Below, in pieces: positions 8,390-17,574 of a stretch of 39,163 nt of DNA. The notes beneath the pieces are model-generated. The model ran no database searches. It was not told where the DNA came from and saw only the letters and a program-made list of their open reading frames with translations. A program made the position numbers and the translations under genes. The DNA comes from Phycisphaerae bacterium (GTDB lineage: Bacteria > Planctomycetota > Phycisphaerae > SM23-33). Positions within the stretch are counted from its first letter, which is position 1. Every line of letters starts with the position of its first letter. The stretch is from NCBI GenBank assembly GCA_018335035.1, contig JAGXKT010000007.1, positions 74,110-113,272 on the forward strand, given 5' to 3'.

Positions 8390-8413
8390 CCGCGGCGCTT
8401 TCATGCGCCGCGG
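8390..8413. terminator. Hairpin between convergent genes
   Basis: A perfect 9-bp stem CCGCGGCGC/GCGCCGCGG with a six-base loop TTTCAT. It lies between the small gene (+) and the aldolase gene (-), so it could end transcription in both directions. No U-tract follows on either strand, so termination is inferred from position only. An upstream GCCGCGG at 8373-8379 can pair alternatively with the left arm. Confidence 0.45.
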
Positions 8414-8433
8414 CACGGGATATCGATTGAAGT

Positions 8434-9075
8434 CTAAACGGCCCTGTCTTCGTCGCCTTTGGGGCGCAGGGCGGCGATTTGCTCGGTGTCTAAGGGGATC
8501 ACGGCGTCGCCGCCGCGGCAGACGATCTCGCAGGCCAGCTCGAAAAACGCCGCCCGCTGGAGCGTCTCGGCGAAGGTCGCCCCGACCGTGACCTGGCCGT
8601 GGTTGGCGAGCATAGCCATGTCATGCGTTTCCATCGCGGCGACGACCGCCTCGGCCAGTTCCGCCGAGCCGGGCTGGCGATAGGGCACCCACGCGACCGG
8701 ACCGATGTAGGCCGGGACCTCGATGATGACGTTCAGGTCCGGCCGGGTGTCGCAACAGGCCAGCACCGTCGCGGCGGGCGACTGAAAGTGCAACACCCAG
8801 TTGACCTCCGGGCGGGCGCGGAAGATGCCCGCGTGGAAGCGGGTCTCGATGCTCGCCGGCGGCCCGGCAAGGTGCTCGCCGTCGGCGATGTGGCAGATGC
8901 TGACCTGCTCGCTCGTCAGATCCGCCAGCCACGTCTGCGAGGCGCTGACGAGCAGGTGTTCGCCATCCAGCCGCTGGGAGAGGTTCCCGCTGCTGCAGCG
9001 CACCAACCCATCGCCCGCGACACGTCGCGCCGCGACGACGAAGGCAGAGAGGGGTTGTTCGTCCACGTCGATCAT
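8434..9075 (-). CDS. Class II aldolase/adducin family protein with altered metal site
   Basis: A 213-residue protein of the fuculose-phosphate aldolase/MtnB fold. Family motifs are present: SSGNLSQR (28-35, phosphate binding), Glu77 in the SIETRFH segment (usual catalytic Glu), and LANHG with His159. The zinc site normally reads HxH; here it is HFQ (His96, Gln98), so one of the three histidine ligands is replaced. It may still bind metal with Gln or may be a non-aldolase relative. Known family reactions are retro-aldol cleavage of sugar phosphates or dehydration in methionine salvage. Neighbours give no pathway clue. The start at 9075 is preceded only by GAG, and the upstream region is a repeat array, so transcription signals are unclear. 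Confidence 0.85.
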   Translation of the reverse strand: MIDVDEQPLSAFVVAARRVAGDGLVRCSSGNLSQRLDGEHLLVSASQTWLADLTSEQVSICHIADGEHLAGPPASIETRFHAGIFRARPEVNWVLHFQSPAATVLACCDTRPDLNVIIEVPAYIGPVAWVPYRQPGSAELAEAVVAAMETHDMAMLANHGQVTVGATFAETLQRAAFFELACEIVCRGGDAVIPLDTEQIAALRPKGDEDRAV

Positions 9076-9084
9076 GGTGCGAAC

Positions 9085-9157
9085 TCAAGCACGAAGTTCG
9101 AAGCACGAAAACCGAAACAAATCCGAAACAGCAAAAGGTAAAATCCGAAACGGCAAG
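9085..9157. repeat. Degenerate short-repeat array, left arm
   Basis: An A-rich run of related 8-12-mers (AAGCACGAA, CCGAAAC, AAATCCGAAAC). It starts about 10 bases upstream of the aldolase start codon. The block 9099-9118 matches 9369-9388 in inverted orientation at 19 of 20 positions. It is unlike the GC-rich surroundings and does not encode a protein. Confidence 0.75.
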
Positions 9158-9180
9158 AGCCGCAACCGGCGCGATCCATT

Positions 9181-9340
9181 TAGGGCAGTCTAACTTTTTC
9201 TGAAACGTTCGGCCTGCCTGCGGCGTCGCCATGCGGCGTCCCCTTGGCCGTACGGCCTAGGGCATCGGCTGCTTCGGCGTCCTTGCCCGGCTCGTCCTCG
9301 GCGACGACCGATCCGCTACATAAAAAGTTAAACTGCTCTA
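9181..9340. mobile_element. MITE-like element with 22-bp terminal inverted repeats
   Basis: A 160-bp unit whose ends are imperfect inverted repeats: 9181-9202 against the complement of 9319-9340, matching at 19 of 22 positions (consensus TAgrGCAGTyTAACTTTTT). Both ends begin with TA, as expected for IS630/Tc1-mariner-type insertion at a TA dinucleotide. The interior has no transposase frame and includes a GGCCGTACGGCC palindrome at 9246-9257. It is therefore best read as a non-autonomous element; the family assignment is inferred from the TA ends alone. Confidence 0.65.
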
Positions 9341-9342
9341 GG

Positions 9343-9402
9343 ATTTGCCGTTTTTGAATTTTCCTTTTGTTTCGTTTTTCGTGCTTCGTATTTCGGATTT
9401 TC
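9343..9402. repeat. Degenerate short-repeat array, right arm (inverted copy)
   Basis: On the minus strand this reads as the same A-rich repeat as 9085-9157, including CGAAGCACGAAAA and ACGGCAA blocks, but 14 bases shorter in the middle. It abuts the right end of the MITE-like element and begins about ten bases after the guaA stop codon. Confidence 0.75.
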
Positions 9403-9411
9403 CCGAAGGGG

Positions 9412-10971
<1,560 letters not shown>

Positions 10972-11015
10972 GGCCTTGTTCGCATTGCGCCCCGGATGCC
11001 GGGAGCGAAGCGGAC

Positions 11016-11044
11016 ATCCTAGCCGCCGCACCCGACGGACGCAA
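11016..11044 (-). promoter_or_regulatory. Promoter of guaA
   Basis: Minus-strand TTGCGT (11039-11044), a 17-base spacer and TAGGAT (11016-11021). Predicted start near 11009, leader about 38 nt. It lies back to back with the amidohydrolase promoter. Confidence 0.5.
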
Positions 11045-11068
11045 CGCCGTCGTCGCCCGGACGCGGAT

Positions 11069-11097
11069 TTGGCACGGCGGGCCCGCCCGCGTATGCT
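11069..11097 (+). promoter_or_regulatory. Promoter giving a leaderless amidohydrolase mRNA
   Basis: TTGGCA (11069-11074), a 17-base spacer and TATGCT (11092-11097). Transcription should begin about 11104-11105, which coincides with the ATG at 11105. No Shine-Dalgarno is present, consistent with a leaderless transcript. Confidence 0.55.
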
Positions 11098-11104
11098 CAT
11101 GCCC

Positions 11105-11905
11105 ATGAGCGCGATCGACATGCATGCCCACGCCTTTCCGGACGCCCTGGCGCCGCGGGCCGTCGCCGCGCTGGAAAAGGCCGCTCCCTGGCAGGCCGTC
11201 GGCGATGGCACCGCCGGGGGACTGATCGCCGCGATGGACGCCGCCGATATCGACGTGGCGGTGGCCTGCACGATCGCCACCAGGCCGCGGCAGGCCGGCG
11301 GCATCCTGAGGTGGTGTCGGAAGATCCGCTCGGATCGCGTCGAGCCGTTTCCGTCGGTGCATCCTGACGCGTCGAAGGCGGACAAGCATGTTGCGAAGAT
11401 CGCCGAGGCCGGCTTCGTCGGCATCAAGCTGCACCCGATGTATCAGGATTTCGCGGCCGACGAGCCGCGGATGGATTCGATTTACGCTGCGGCCTCCGAG
11501 GCGGGGCTTCTCGTGACGCTGCATTGCGGGCGGGACATCGCGTATCCACCGGACGACGACCGAGCGGCGCCGCGCCGGATTCGGGCTGTGATCGAACGTC
11601 ATCCGTCACTGCGGCTTCTGTGCACGCACCTGGGCGGCTGGCAACTGTGGGACGAGGCCGACCGCGAGCTGATCGGGCGCGACGTATGGCTGGAGACGTC
11701 TTTTGCGCTGGGCGAGCGCGGCGTGGATGCGGCGACGGCGGCGGACATGATTCGCCGCCACGGCATCGAGCGCGTGTGCTTCGGCTCGGACTGGCCGTGG
11801 GCGGCGCCGGCCCGCGCGCTTGAGCTTCTGGGGCAGTGTGGGCTCACCCGCGCCGAGCGGCAGCGCCTGCTGTGGTCGAACGCTGCGCGTCTGTTGGGCT
11901 ACTGA
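11105..11905 (+). CDS. Amidohydrolase-2 family metal-dependent hydrolase
   Basis: A 266-residue TIM-barrel hydrolase. Family signatures are the N-terminal IDMHAHAF (HxH metal ligands), [17 protein letters not shown] (metal His), CTHLGGW, and CFGSDWPW near the C-terminus with the catalytic Asp. Members of this family hydrolyse or decarboxylate small cyclic or carboxylate substrates; the substrate here is unknown. There is no signal peptide, so it is cytosolic. Three in-frame ATGs lie at 11093, 11099 and 11105. The last is chosen because the -10 box covers the first and the predicted transcription start falls on the third. Its stop overlaps the end of the convergent exported-protein gene by 7 bases. 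Confidence 0.88.
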   Translation: MSAIDMHAHAFPDALAPRAVAALEKAAPWQAVGDGTAGGLIAAMDAADIDVAVACTIATRPRQAGGILRWCRKIRSDRVEPFPSVHPDASKADKHVAKIAEAGFVGIKLHPMYQDFAADEPRMDSIYAAASEAGLLVTLHCGRDIAYPPDDDRAAPRRIRAVIERHPSLRLLCTHLGGWQLWDEADRELIGRDVWLETSFALGERGVDAATAADMIRRHGIERVCFGSDWPWAAPARALELLGQCGLTRAERQRLLWSNAARLLGY

Positions 11906-14604
11906 GGGGTGGCAGCGCGCTCATCGAGCCGCTGCTGAACGGTTTGGCAGGTTCTCAAGAGCTTGCGCCGCCAGTCGTCCAGTTGGTCGACGACAGCGCC
12001 GCGGGCGTTGAACGCGCCGGCGGTTTGTCCGCCGGCGTGGCTGCGCGCGTGGCGGCGGATGTCCGCGACGACGGCGTCCAGCTCGGCAGCGTCGGCTCCC
12101 GCCGCTTCGGCGACGGTGAGCAGAGCCATCGCGCGTCGCAGCAGCCGCCCGTCGCTGCGCCCCTGTTGCAGGACAACGGTAGCGAGCGTGTGAGCGAACG
12201 CGCCCCCGTCCTGCGGAACGAGCAGGGCCCGTCCGCGCACGTGGAAGCCGTCGTAGGGCCCGCCGTCGGACATGTACACGTCAGAGAGGCATGCTCCATC
12301 GGCGTCGACGGCCGCGGCGTAGAAGCCGATGACGTACCGGTCGGGGGGGCTCGACATCAGGTAGACCTTCCCGCCGTCGACGGTTCGCTTGTAGTGCGCG
12401 ATGACGTCATGCGTGCGGGCGTGGTCGGGGTAGAGGATCAGCAGCCGGTAGGGCCTCAGCAGCGCGGCGCGCTGGGCGGGCTTGACCGCGGCCAGATCGC
12501 TGACTTGCAGGCATATCGCGGGACGACCCCCGACGGCGCGAAGCTTGGCGGCCTTCGGAAGCATCGCCTTCAGGTTCTTGACGTTCCACTCCCAGCCGAC
12601 GAAATCGGCACGTGGGCCGCGAAGCGTGCCGTCGGCCTGTCGGCGCACTGCGGCCGTCCAGCCGCGCAGGGCCTTGTGCGCCGCGCTGGTACGGGGGTGC
12701 GCCGAGCCGCGCAGTTGTCCCAGCGCCTGGCGGGCGTCGAACAGCGTCGGGCCGCGTGCCGCTTCGCGCGGGTAGGTGGCCAGCGCGTCCTCGATGGGGC
12801 GGCTCCGGAGGCGCAGCTTCCTGCTCAGCGTAGGGCCTTGGAGCAGCAGCCCGTCGAGGCCGCACGCGATCGCGCGGGTTCGGCTGCGCAGATCGGCGGC
12901 GCGCCGGTTCGGCAACGCCTCGATCAGCGCGCGATGGGCCTCGTCCGCGCCGGCGTCGCTGAGGGCGATGAGTCGGGCCTCGCTTGCGGCGCGGGGCTTA
13001 CAGGCGTGAACCCGCACGCGGATAGGCACGCGCGCCGCGCCGGGGGCAAGCTTGACCCGAACGAATCCCTCATACGTTCCCGGCCGTACCGCGTCGCGCA
13101 CCGCCACTGAGATGACCGCATACACGAGGTCGCCGCCCGTGACGTGCTTGATGCTTTCACGTCGAATCCACGGGTACAAACCCACCTGTCCGTCGGCGAC
13201 ACGCGGCACCGTGGCGAGCATCTCCACGGTGGTCGCGTCCGCATCGAGCAACAGGGGGCGGCCTTCGGCGTTGCGGAGCGTCTCAAGCGCGGCGGAGAGA
13301 TGCGCGGCGTCGTCCACCGGCGCCAACGCCACCACGCCGACGGTCCGGAGCCCCGGTGCGGTGTGAAGCTCCAGCCGTTCGAGGCGGTCCGATTCCTGCG
13401 GCGAGAAGTCCGGCGCGAAGCGCCGCTCGCCGCCGGCGCGGAAGACCATCAGTCCGCTGCTCTGTTCGCCGTCGCTCGGGGCGACCGTGCACCGGGCGTG
13501 GACGGTCCGCCCGACGACGAACTGGCGGCGATAACGTCGCAGGTCGGTCTCGACGCCTGTGACGTACGCGTCCAGGGCCTCGCGCTGTTCGGCGGGCGCG
13601 ACGACGGCCGCGGCAAGTTGACAGTTGAGCAGCGCCAGCTTCTCGCCGTCGCGGATGGTCCCCAGTTCGACGAGCCGAACGAACCGCTCGGCGTGCGTGT
13701 CGGCGAACCACTGTGGCGTCCAGTCTCCGTCGCGGCCGCGGAGCAGCCCCTGCGTGCTGAGCATCGCCGCGGGACTGTGCCGCTCGTGCACGAGTGCGTC
13801 GCCGTTGCGCAGGCCGTATTCCATCGGCGGCATCCATCGGTTGGCGTAGTGCGTCACCCACAGCCAACCCCGGTGAGGTCCCTTGGCATCGAGGCGAAGG
13901 CGAGCGACCTCCCGGACCGCCCTTTGTGTCAGGCGGGCGCCCACGAAGTCGCCGCCCAGCGGGTCGGGGAAGCCCGGCGCGCCGTCGCGGACCGTGACCT
14001 CGCCGCTCCAGATCACCAGGGGGTGCGTTATCCCGGCCGGCGCGAAGCCCGGCCAGGCCGCATCAGACGGATCGCCGAAGTCCACCAGCGTCGCGCCCGG
14101 CGGCGCCTCGGCCGGTGGCTCAAGCCGTAGGTTGTCCACGATCAACGGCGCTTGGGCGTCGTTGCCGAACTCAATGACCACGTTCCCGTCGTCCGGCCAG
14201 GCGTCTCGGTTGGCATCGTTCAGCGGAACGCTCAGCGGCAGGGCCAAACACTGAGCGCCGGGAGCCATGTACGCACGGCGTCGCGTGCTGAGCCCCGTGC
14301 CGCGGAAGCCGACGTGCACCGCGCATGTGACCGGCTCGACGACGGCAACGTCGAGCTTCAGCCACGCCGCGGCCGATAGTTTCGCCGCGGGTACCGGTAT
14401 GCGGACGGTCGCTCCAGCGGGCAATTGGCCCGCCGAGGTACCTTCCGTCAGCCCTTGTCCGCCGGAGACGGCGCTGAGTTTTCCGCCGACGGTGTCAACG
14501 GCGGCGGGGTTCTCGAAGCCCTCGATCAACTCGGCCGGCGCTACCGCCGCCTGTGCCAGGATGATTGCGGCCAGCAACGTCCAGTGTTGCGTTTTGGGGT
14601 CCAT
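11899..14604 (-). CDS. Large exported protein of unknown function
   Basis: A 901-residue protein with a signal peptide (hydrophobic LLAAIILAQAAVAPAELIEG). The first part has two beta-rich segments that each end in a phrase like IVDNLRLEP or end near LVDFGDPSDAAWPGF, which resemble carbohydrate-binding or jelly-roll domains used to describe bound ligands. The middle (about 390-560) is beta-rich; the last third looks alpha/beta (LLILYPDHARTHDVIAHYKR, KVYLMSSPPDRYVIGFYAAA) and ends in a charged helical tail. No catalytic motif is recognisable. It may be a secreted glycoside-hydrolase-like protein of the sort abundant in planctomycetes, but that is inference. GGAGAG precedes the start. Its promoter overlaps that of the divergent gene at 14711. 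Confidence 0.8.
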   Translation of the reverse strand: MDPKTQHWTLLAAIILAQAAVAPAELIEGFENPAAVDTVGGKLSAVSGGQGLTEGTSAGQLPAGATVRIPVPAAKLSAAAWLKLDVAVVEPVTCAVHVGFRGTGLSTRRRAYMAPGAQCLALPLSVPLNDANRDAWPDDGNVVIEFGNDAQAPLIVDNLRLEPPAEAPPGATLVDFGDPSDAAWPGFAPAGITHPLVIWSGEVTVRDGAPGFPDPLGGDFVGARLTQRAVREVARLRLDAKGPHRGWLWVTHYANRWMPPMEYGLRNGDALVHERHSPAAMLSTQGLLRGRDGDWTPQWFADTHAERFVRLVELGTIRDGEKLALLNCQLAAAVVAPAEQREALDAYVTGVETDLRRYRRQFVVGRTVHARCTVAPSDGEQSSGLMVFRAGGERRFAPDFSPQESDRLERLELHTAPGLRTVGVVALAPVDDAAHLSAALETLRNAEGRPLLLDADATTVEMLATVPRVADGQVGLYPWIRRESIKHVTGGDLVYAVISVAVRDAVRPGTYEGFVRVKLAPGAARVPIRVRVHACKPRAASEARLIALSDAGADEAHRALIEALPNRRAADLRSRTRAIACGLDGLLLQGPTLSRKLRLRSRPIEDALATYPREAARGPTLFDARQALGQLRGSAHPRTSAAHKALRGWTAAVRRQADGTLRGPRADFVGWEWNVKNLKAMLPKAAKLRAVGGRPAICLQVSDLAAVKPAQRAALLRPYRLLILYPDHARTHDVIAHYKRTVDGGKVYLMSSPPDRYVIGFYAAAVDADGACLSDVYMSDGGPYDGFHVRGRALLVPQDGGAFAHTLATVVLQQGRSDGRLLRRAMALLTVAEAAGADAAELDAVVADIRRHARSHAGGQTAGAFNARGAVVDQLDDWRRKLLRTCQTVQQRLDERAATPQ

Positions 14605-14654
14605 GGCTCTCCATCCTCAGGCGGTTCCCGCCCACGCCAAACTGAACTCCTGCC

Positions 14655-14683
14655 ATGCTACGTCATGACAACCGCCATTGAAA
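14655..14683 (-). promoter_or_regulatory. Possible promoter of the 901-aa protein gene
   Basis: Minus-strand TTTCAA (14678-14683), a 17-base spacer and TAGCAT (14655-14660). It is interleaved with the divergent plus-strand promoter at 14665-14693, so the two could compete for polymerase. Confidence 0.35.
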
Positions 14684-14693
14684 CACGTATGAT
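14665..14693 (+). promoter_or_regulatory. Promoter of the Gly/Arg/Ser-rich exported protein
   Basis: ATGACA (14665-14670, one mismatch from consensus), a 17-base spacer and TATGAT (14688-14693, one mismatch). Predicted start about 14700, giving a leader of about 11 nt that contains the AGAGGTG ribosome site. Confidence 0.6.
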
Positions 14694-14710
14694 GTAGTAG
14701 AGGTGTTGCC

Positions 14711-15871
14711 ATGTTTCCCAAAATTGTCACACGCGTAGTGCTCGTGGCGGCGGCGTTGATGGGGCTGTGGTCGCTGCCGGCGTCGGCGCAGTCCCGGAAT
14801 CGCGTGACACTGACGACGCCGGGACAGCTTCGCAACAGCTACCGTAGCATCGGCGCCGCCAGGTTCCGCCGCCATTCTTACGGGCTGGGCTCGTCGACGG
14901 GGCCTACGCCGCGAGGCACGGGCACCGCGCTGCAAAGCCGCCTGCGAAGCAGCATGTCCTCCAGCCGCACCATCCGGCGTCGCGGCAGGGGCGGCAGCCA
15001 AGTCGGCGGCGGGCTCGACAGCGGGGGCGGGCTTCTCGGGTTGCAGTCCGCCGGCGTTCGGCTGGACACCGGCTCGCTGAACAGTCCCACCCTCGACGGG
15101 CCCGGGCTTACCCGTTCCGGCGAGCGGTCGACGGGAGGCAGCTTCCGTCCGCAGCTGTCGGGCGAGACGCCCTCCGGCACGTTCGCGCCGAACCCGACGT
15201 TGCGAGGCGTGGCGGCATACATCGATGCCGTCGAGTCGATGGGCGCGTCGCTGGCGGGTCGTAGTGAGACGATTACGTCGCTTGTTCCGGACAACCCGGG
15301 CCCCCTGCGCGAGTATATCAGCGCCGGCGAGGCCGCTTTGAAAAGCGGCGACCGACGGAGTTTCGCGCGGGCGGCCGATCAGTTCGAGCTCGCCAGCGTC
15401 CTCGCCCCTCGCGCGCCGGAGGTTCTGCTGAACCTCGTGCACGCGAATTTCGGCGAGACGGTCGGGTCCTATGCCATGGCAGCGTACTACCTGCGCGACG
15501 CGCTGCGGTATGCGCCGCGCTTGCCGGCGGCGCCGTTGCGTCCCGCGCAGTTCTTCAAAGACCACCCGCTGGTTACCGAGCGCCTGGACGTCTTGGAGCA
15601 CCACATAGAGGACCACCCCGACGACGCCGATGCCCGGCTGGTACTGGCCTACTTTCGCTGGTTCGCGGACGACCGCGAGGTCGATCAGATTCGCCGCTAT
15701 CTCTCCGAGGCACTGGCGATCGCGCGCGAGGACGATGACGATGCGACCGTCACGGCCGTGCAGACCTTCTGGCGGGGCATTGCCGCCGCCGAAGCGATCG
15801 ACGAGCCGCTGAAGCCGGCCACGCCATCGGCGGAGGCCCCCGCCACCCGACCGGCCGAGGACGCCCCGTAG
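14711..15871 (+). CDS. Exported Gly/Arg/Ser-rich protein with C-terminal TPR-like helices
   Basis: A 386-residue protein with a clear signal peptide ending near ASAQ (residue 27). Residues 28-160 are low-complexity and rich in Gly, Ser, Arg, Thr (for example RRGRGGSQVGGGLDSGGGLLG), likely disordered. Residues 165-365 are helical with the alternating small/large pattern of TPR or Sel1-like repeats (LREYISAGEAALKSGDRRSF, AADQFELASVLAPRAPEVLL, PDDADARLVLAYFRWF). The final residues are Pro/Ala-rich. It is probably a periplasmic or surface scaffold; no enzyme motif. AGAGGTG precedes the ATG, and a good promoter is at 14665-14693. The sulfatase gene follows 88 bases later but has its own promoter. 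Confidence 0.8.
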   Translation: MFPKIVTRVVLVAAALMGLWSLPASAQSRNRVTLTTPGQLRNSYRSIGAARFRRHSYGLGSSTGPTPRGTGTALQSRLRSSMSSSRTIRRRGRGGSQVGGGLDSGGGLLGLQSAGVRLDTGSLNSPTLDGPGLTRSGERSTGGSFRPQLSGETPSGTFAPNPTLRGVAAYIDAVESMGASLAGRSETITSLVPDNPGPLREYISAGEAALKSGDRRSFARAADQFELASVLAPRAPEVLLNLVHANFGETVGSYAMAAYYLRDALRYAPRLPAAPLRPAQFFKDHPLVTERLDVLEHHIEDHPDDADARLVLAYFRWFADDREVDQIRRYLSEALAIAREDDDDATVTAVQTFWRGIAAAEAIDEPLKPATPSAEAPATRPAEDAP

Positions 15872-15894
15872 CCGCCCGCCCGAGACCTGCCGCG

Positions 15895-15923
15895 TTGTGT
15901 CCCGTCGGAACCGATGCTATGCT
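15895..15923 (+). promoter_or_regulatory. Promoter of the sulfatase gene
   Basis: TTGTGT (15895-15900), a 17-base spacer and TATGCT (15918-15923). Predicted start near 15930, leader about 30 nt, with AGGGAGA before the GTG start. Confidence 0.5.
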
Positions 15924-15959
15924 GTCGGCCCGCAGCGCTGCCGGCTAGGGAGACGCCTT

Positions 15960-17492
15960 GTGCCCGATAAACCAAATGTCCTGTTCATAGTCTCGGATCA
16001 GCACAACGCCAAAGTCCTCGGCCACAAGGACCACCCGGACGTTCGGACGCCGAATCTTGATCGTCTGGCGGGCGAGGGGACGCGGTTCGACAACTGCATC
16101 ACGCAGAGCCCCATCTGCACGCCCAGTCGGGTGAGCTTCCTGTCCGGGCAGTACTGTCACAACCACGGCTACTACGGACTGTCCGGCCCGAATCCGAATG
16201 GTCTGCCGAACGTTCTCGGGCACTTCCGACGCGGCGGGTACACGACGGCGGCCATCGGCAAGATTCACTGTCCCGAGTACTGGGTAGAGGACGTCTGCGA
16301 CCTGTTCCTGGAGGTCGGCAACTGTTCCGTCGGCGGCAACCCGGAGTACCAGCGTTATCTGCGCGACAAGGGCGTCTGGGATGAATGGGACCGCTGCGAG
16401 CGCCGCACGGGCCCGTTTGGCCAGTCGCTGGAGGGCTTTCCGTCCGAGCAGGCATACCGCGACTCGTCTGAGGGCTGGGCCGTCTCACGCGCGGCGCAGT
16501 TCATGCAGCAGGCGGCCGCAGCGGGCAGGCCTTTCTTCTGCCACGTCAGTTTCCCCAAGCCCCATCAGGTGTACTGCCCGGCGCCGGAATTCTGGGAGAT
16601 GTACGACGAGAACGCCCTGACACTGCCGCCCAACGCAGACTACGAGATGGATCGCAAGCCGCCAAACATGCGCAAGGCGACGAGCGAGTTTCGCCGTCGG
16701 GCGGCCGAGTGGACCGAGTTCGAGCCGCACACCTACGAGGCGGGGCGGCGCCGGAAATTGCGCGGCTACCTGGGCAATGTCACGCACGTGGACTTCGCCG
16801 TCGGCGAGTTGCTCGATGCGCTGGATCAGGCGGGCATCGCGCAGAACACAATCGTCGTATACACCTCGGATCACGGCGACTTCGCCTGCGAACACGGGCT
16901 GATCGAGAAGGCCCCTGGAATTTCCTCCGACGCGATCACGCGGGTGCCGTTGCTGTGGCGCTGCCCCGGGCTGATATCGGCCGGGCACGAGCCCGGCGAG
17001 CTGGTCGAGTCGGTGGATGTCCCCGGCACGCTGACAGCCCTGGCGGGCCTGCCGCCGATGCCCACGTCCGACGGGCGGGACATCTCTGCGCTGGTCTGCG
17101 GCGGCAACGGCTCGGTGCGCGAGGTGGCCGTGACGGAAACGCCCTGGGCGCGATCGATTCGCAAGGAGGACTGGCGGCTGGTCTGGTACGCCCCGGAGAC
17201 CTACGCCGAGGAGTACCCGGACGGCTTCGGCGAGCTGTACAACCTCGCCGACGATCCATGGGAGATGACGAACCTGTGGTTCGATCCGGCCTGCGCGGAG
17301 AAGATTGCCGAGCTTCAGCGCGACCTGCTGACCTGGCTGGTGCGCACGACGCGCGTGACGACCGTGTTGCCGCACTTCCGGCAGCGCGGCGCCGACTGGC
17401 GCCAGCGATACGAGAATTCCGTCCTGGCGGACGGCAAGATCGGCTACGAGCAGATCCGCCAGTCCCAGCGACAGCTGCGGAACTACATCTGA
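15960..17492 (+). CDS. Sulfatase (formylglycine-dependent, type I)
   Basis: A 510-residue sulfatase of the alkaline phosphatase superfamily. The N-terminal LFIVSDQH supplies metal ligands (Asp13, Gln14; the DQ form is seen in choline-sulfatase-like members, whereas many have DD). The modification signature CTPSR at 53-57 has Cys53, which formylglycine-generating enzyme would convert to the catalytic aldehyde hydrate. GKIHCPE and TSDHGDFACEHGL complete the active site. No signal peptide is present, so the protein is predicted cytosolic, unlike most planctomycete sulfatases that act on secreted polysaccharides. The GTG at 15960 is chosen: it gives the family start and follows AGGGAGA. Substrate cannot be told; sulfate esters or phosphonate-type substrates are possible. 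Confidence 0.93.
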   Translation: MPDKPNVLFIVSDQHNAKVLGHKDHPDVRTPNLDRLAGEGTRFDNCITQSPICTPSRVSFLSGQYCHNHGYYGLSGPNPNGLPNVLGHFRRGGYTTAAIGKIHCPEYWVEDVCDLFLEVGNCSVGGNPEYQRYLRDKGVWDEWDRCERRTGPFGQSLEGFPSEQAYRDSSEGWAVSRAAQFMQQAAAAGRPFFCHVSFPKPHQVYCPAPEFWEMYDENALTLPPNADYEMDRKPPNMRKATSEFRRRAAEWTEFEPHTYEAGRRRKLRGYLGNVTHVDFAVGELLDALDQAGIAQNTIVVYTSDHGDFACEHGLIEKAPGISSDAITRVPLLWRCPGLISAGHEPGELVESVDVPGTLTALAGLPPMPTSDGRDISALVCGGNGSVREVAVTETPWARSIRKEDWRLVWYAPETYAEEYPDGFGELYNLADDPWEMTNLWFDPACAEKIAELQRDLLTWLVRTTRVTTVLPHFRQRGADWRQRYENSVLADGKIGYEQIRQSQRQLRNYI

Positions 17493-17574
17493 GCGCCGCC
17501 TGTGCGGCACGTGCGGCCGGCAGGCCCGTGGTCCGCGACCGACGGGAGCAGCCCCACGCACTCGCTGCTCGCCG

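Noticed and set aside
10972-11427. N-terminal extension of GMP synthase
   Set aside because: The extra 152 codons are not GuaA-like, overlap the divergent amidohydrolase gene and lie upstream of the guaA promoter.
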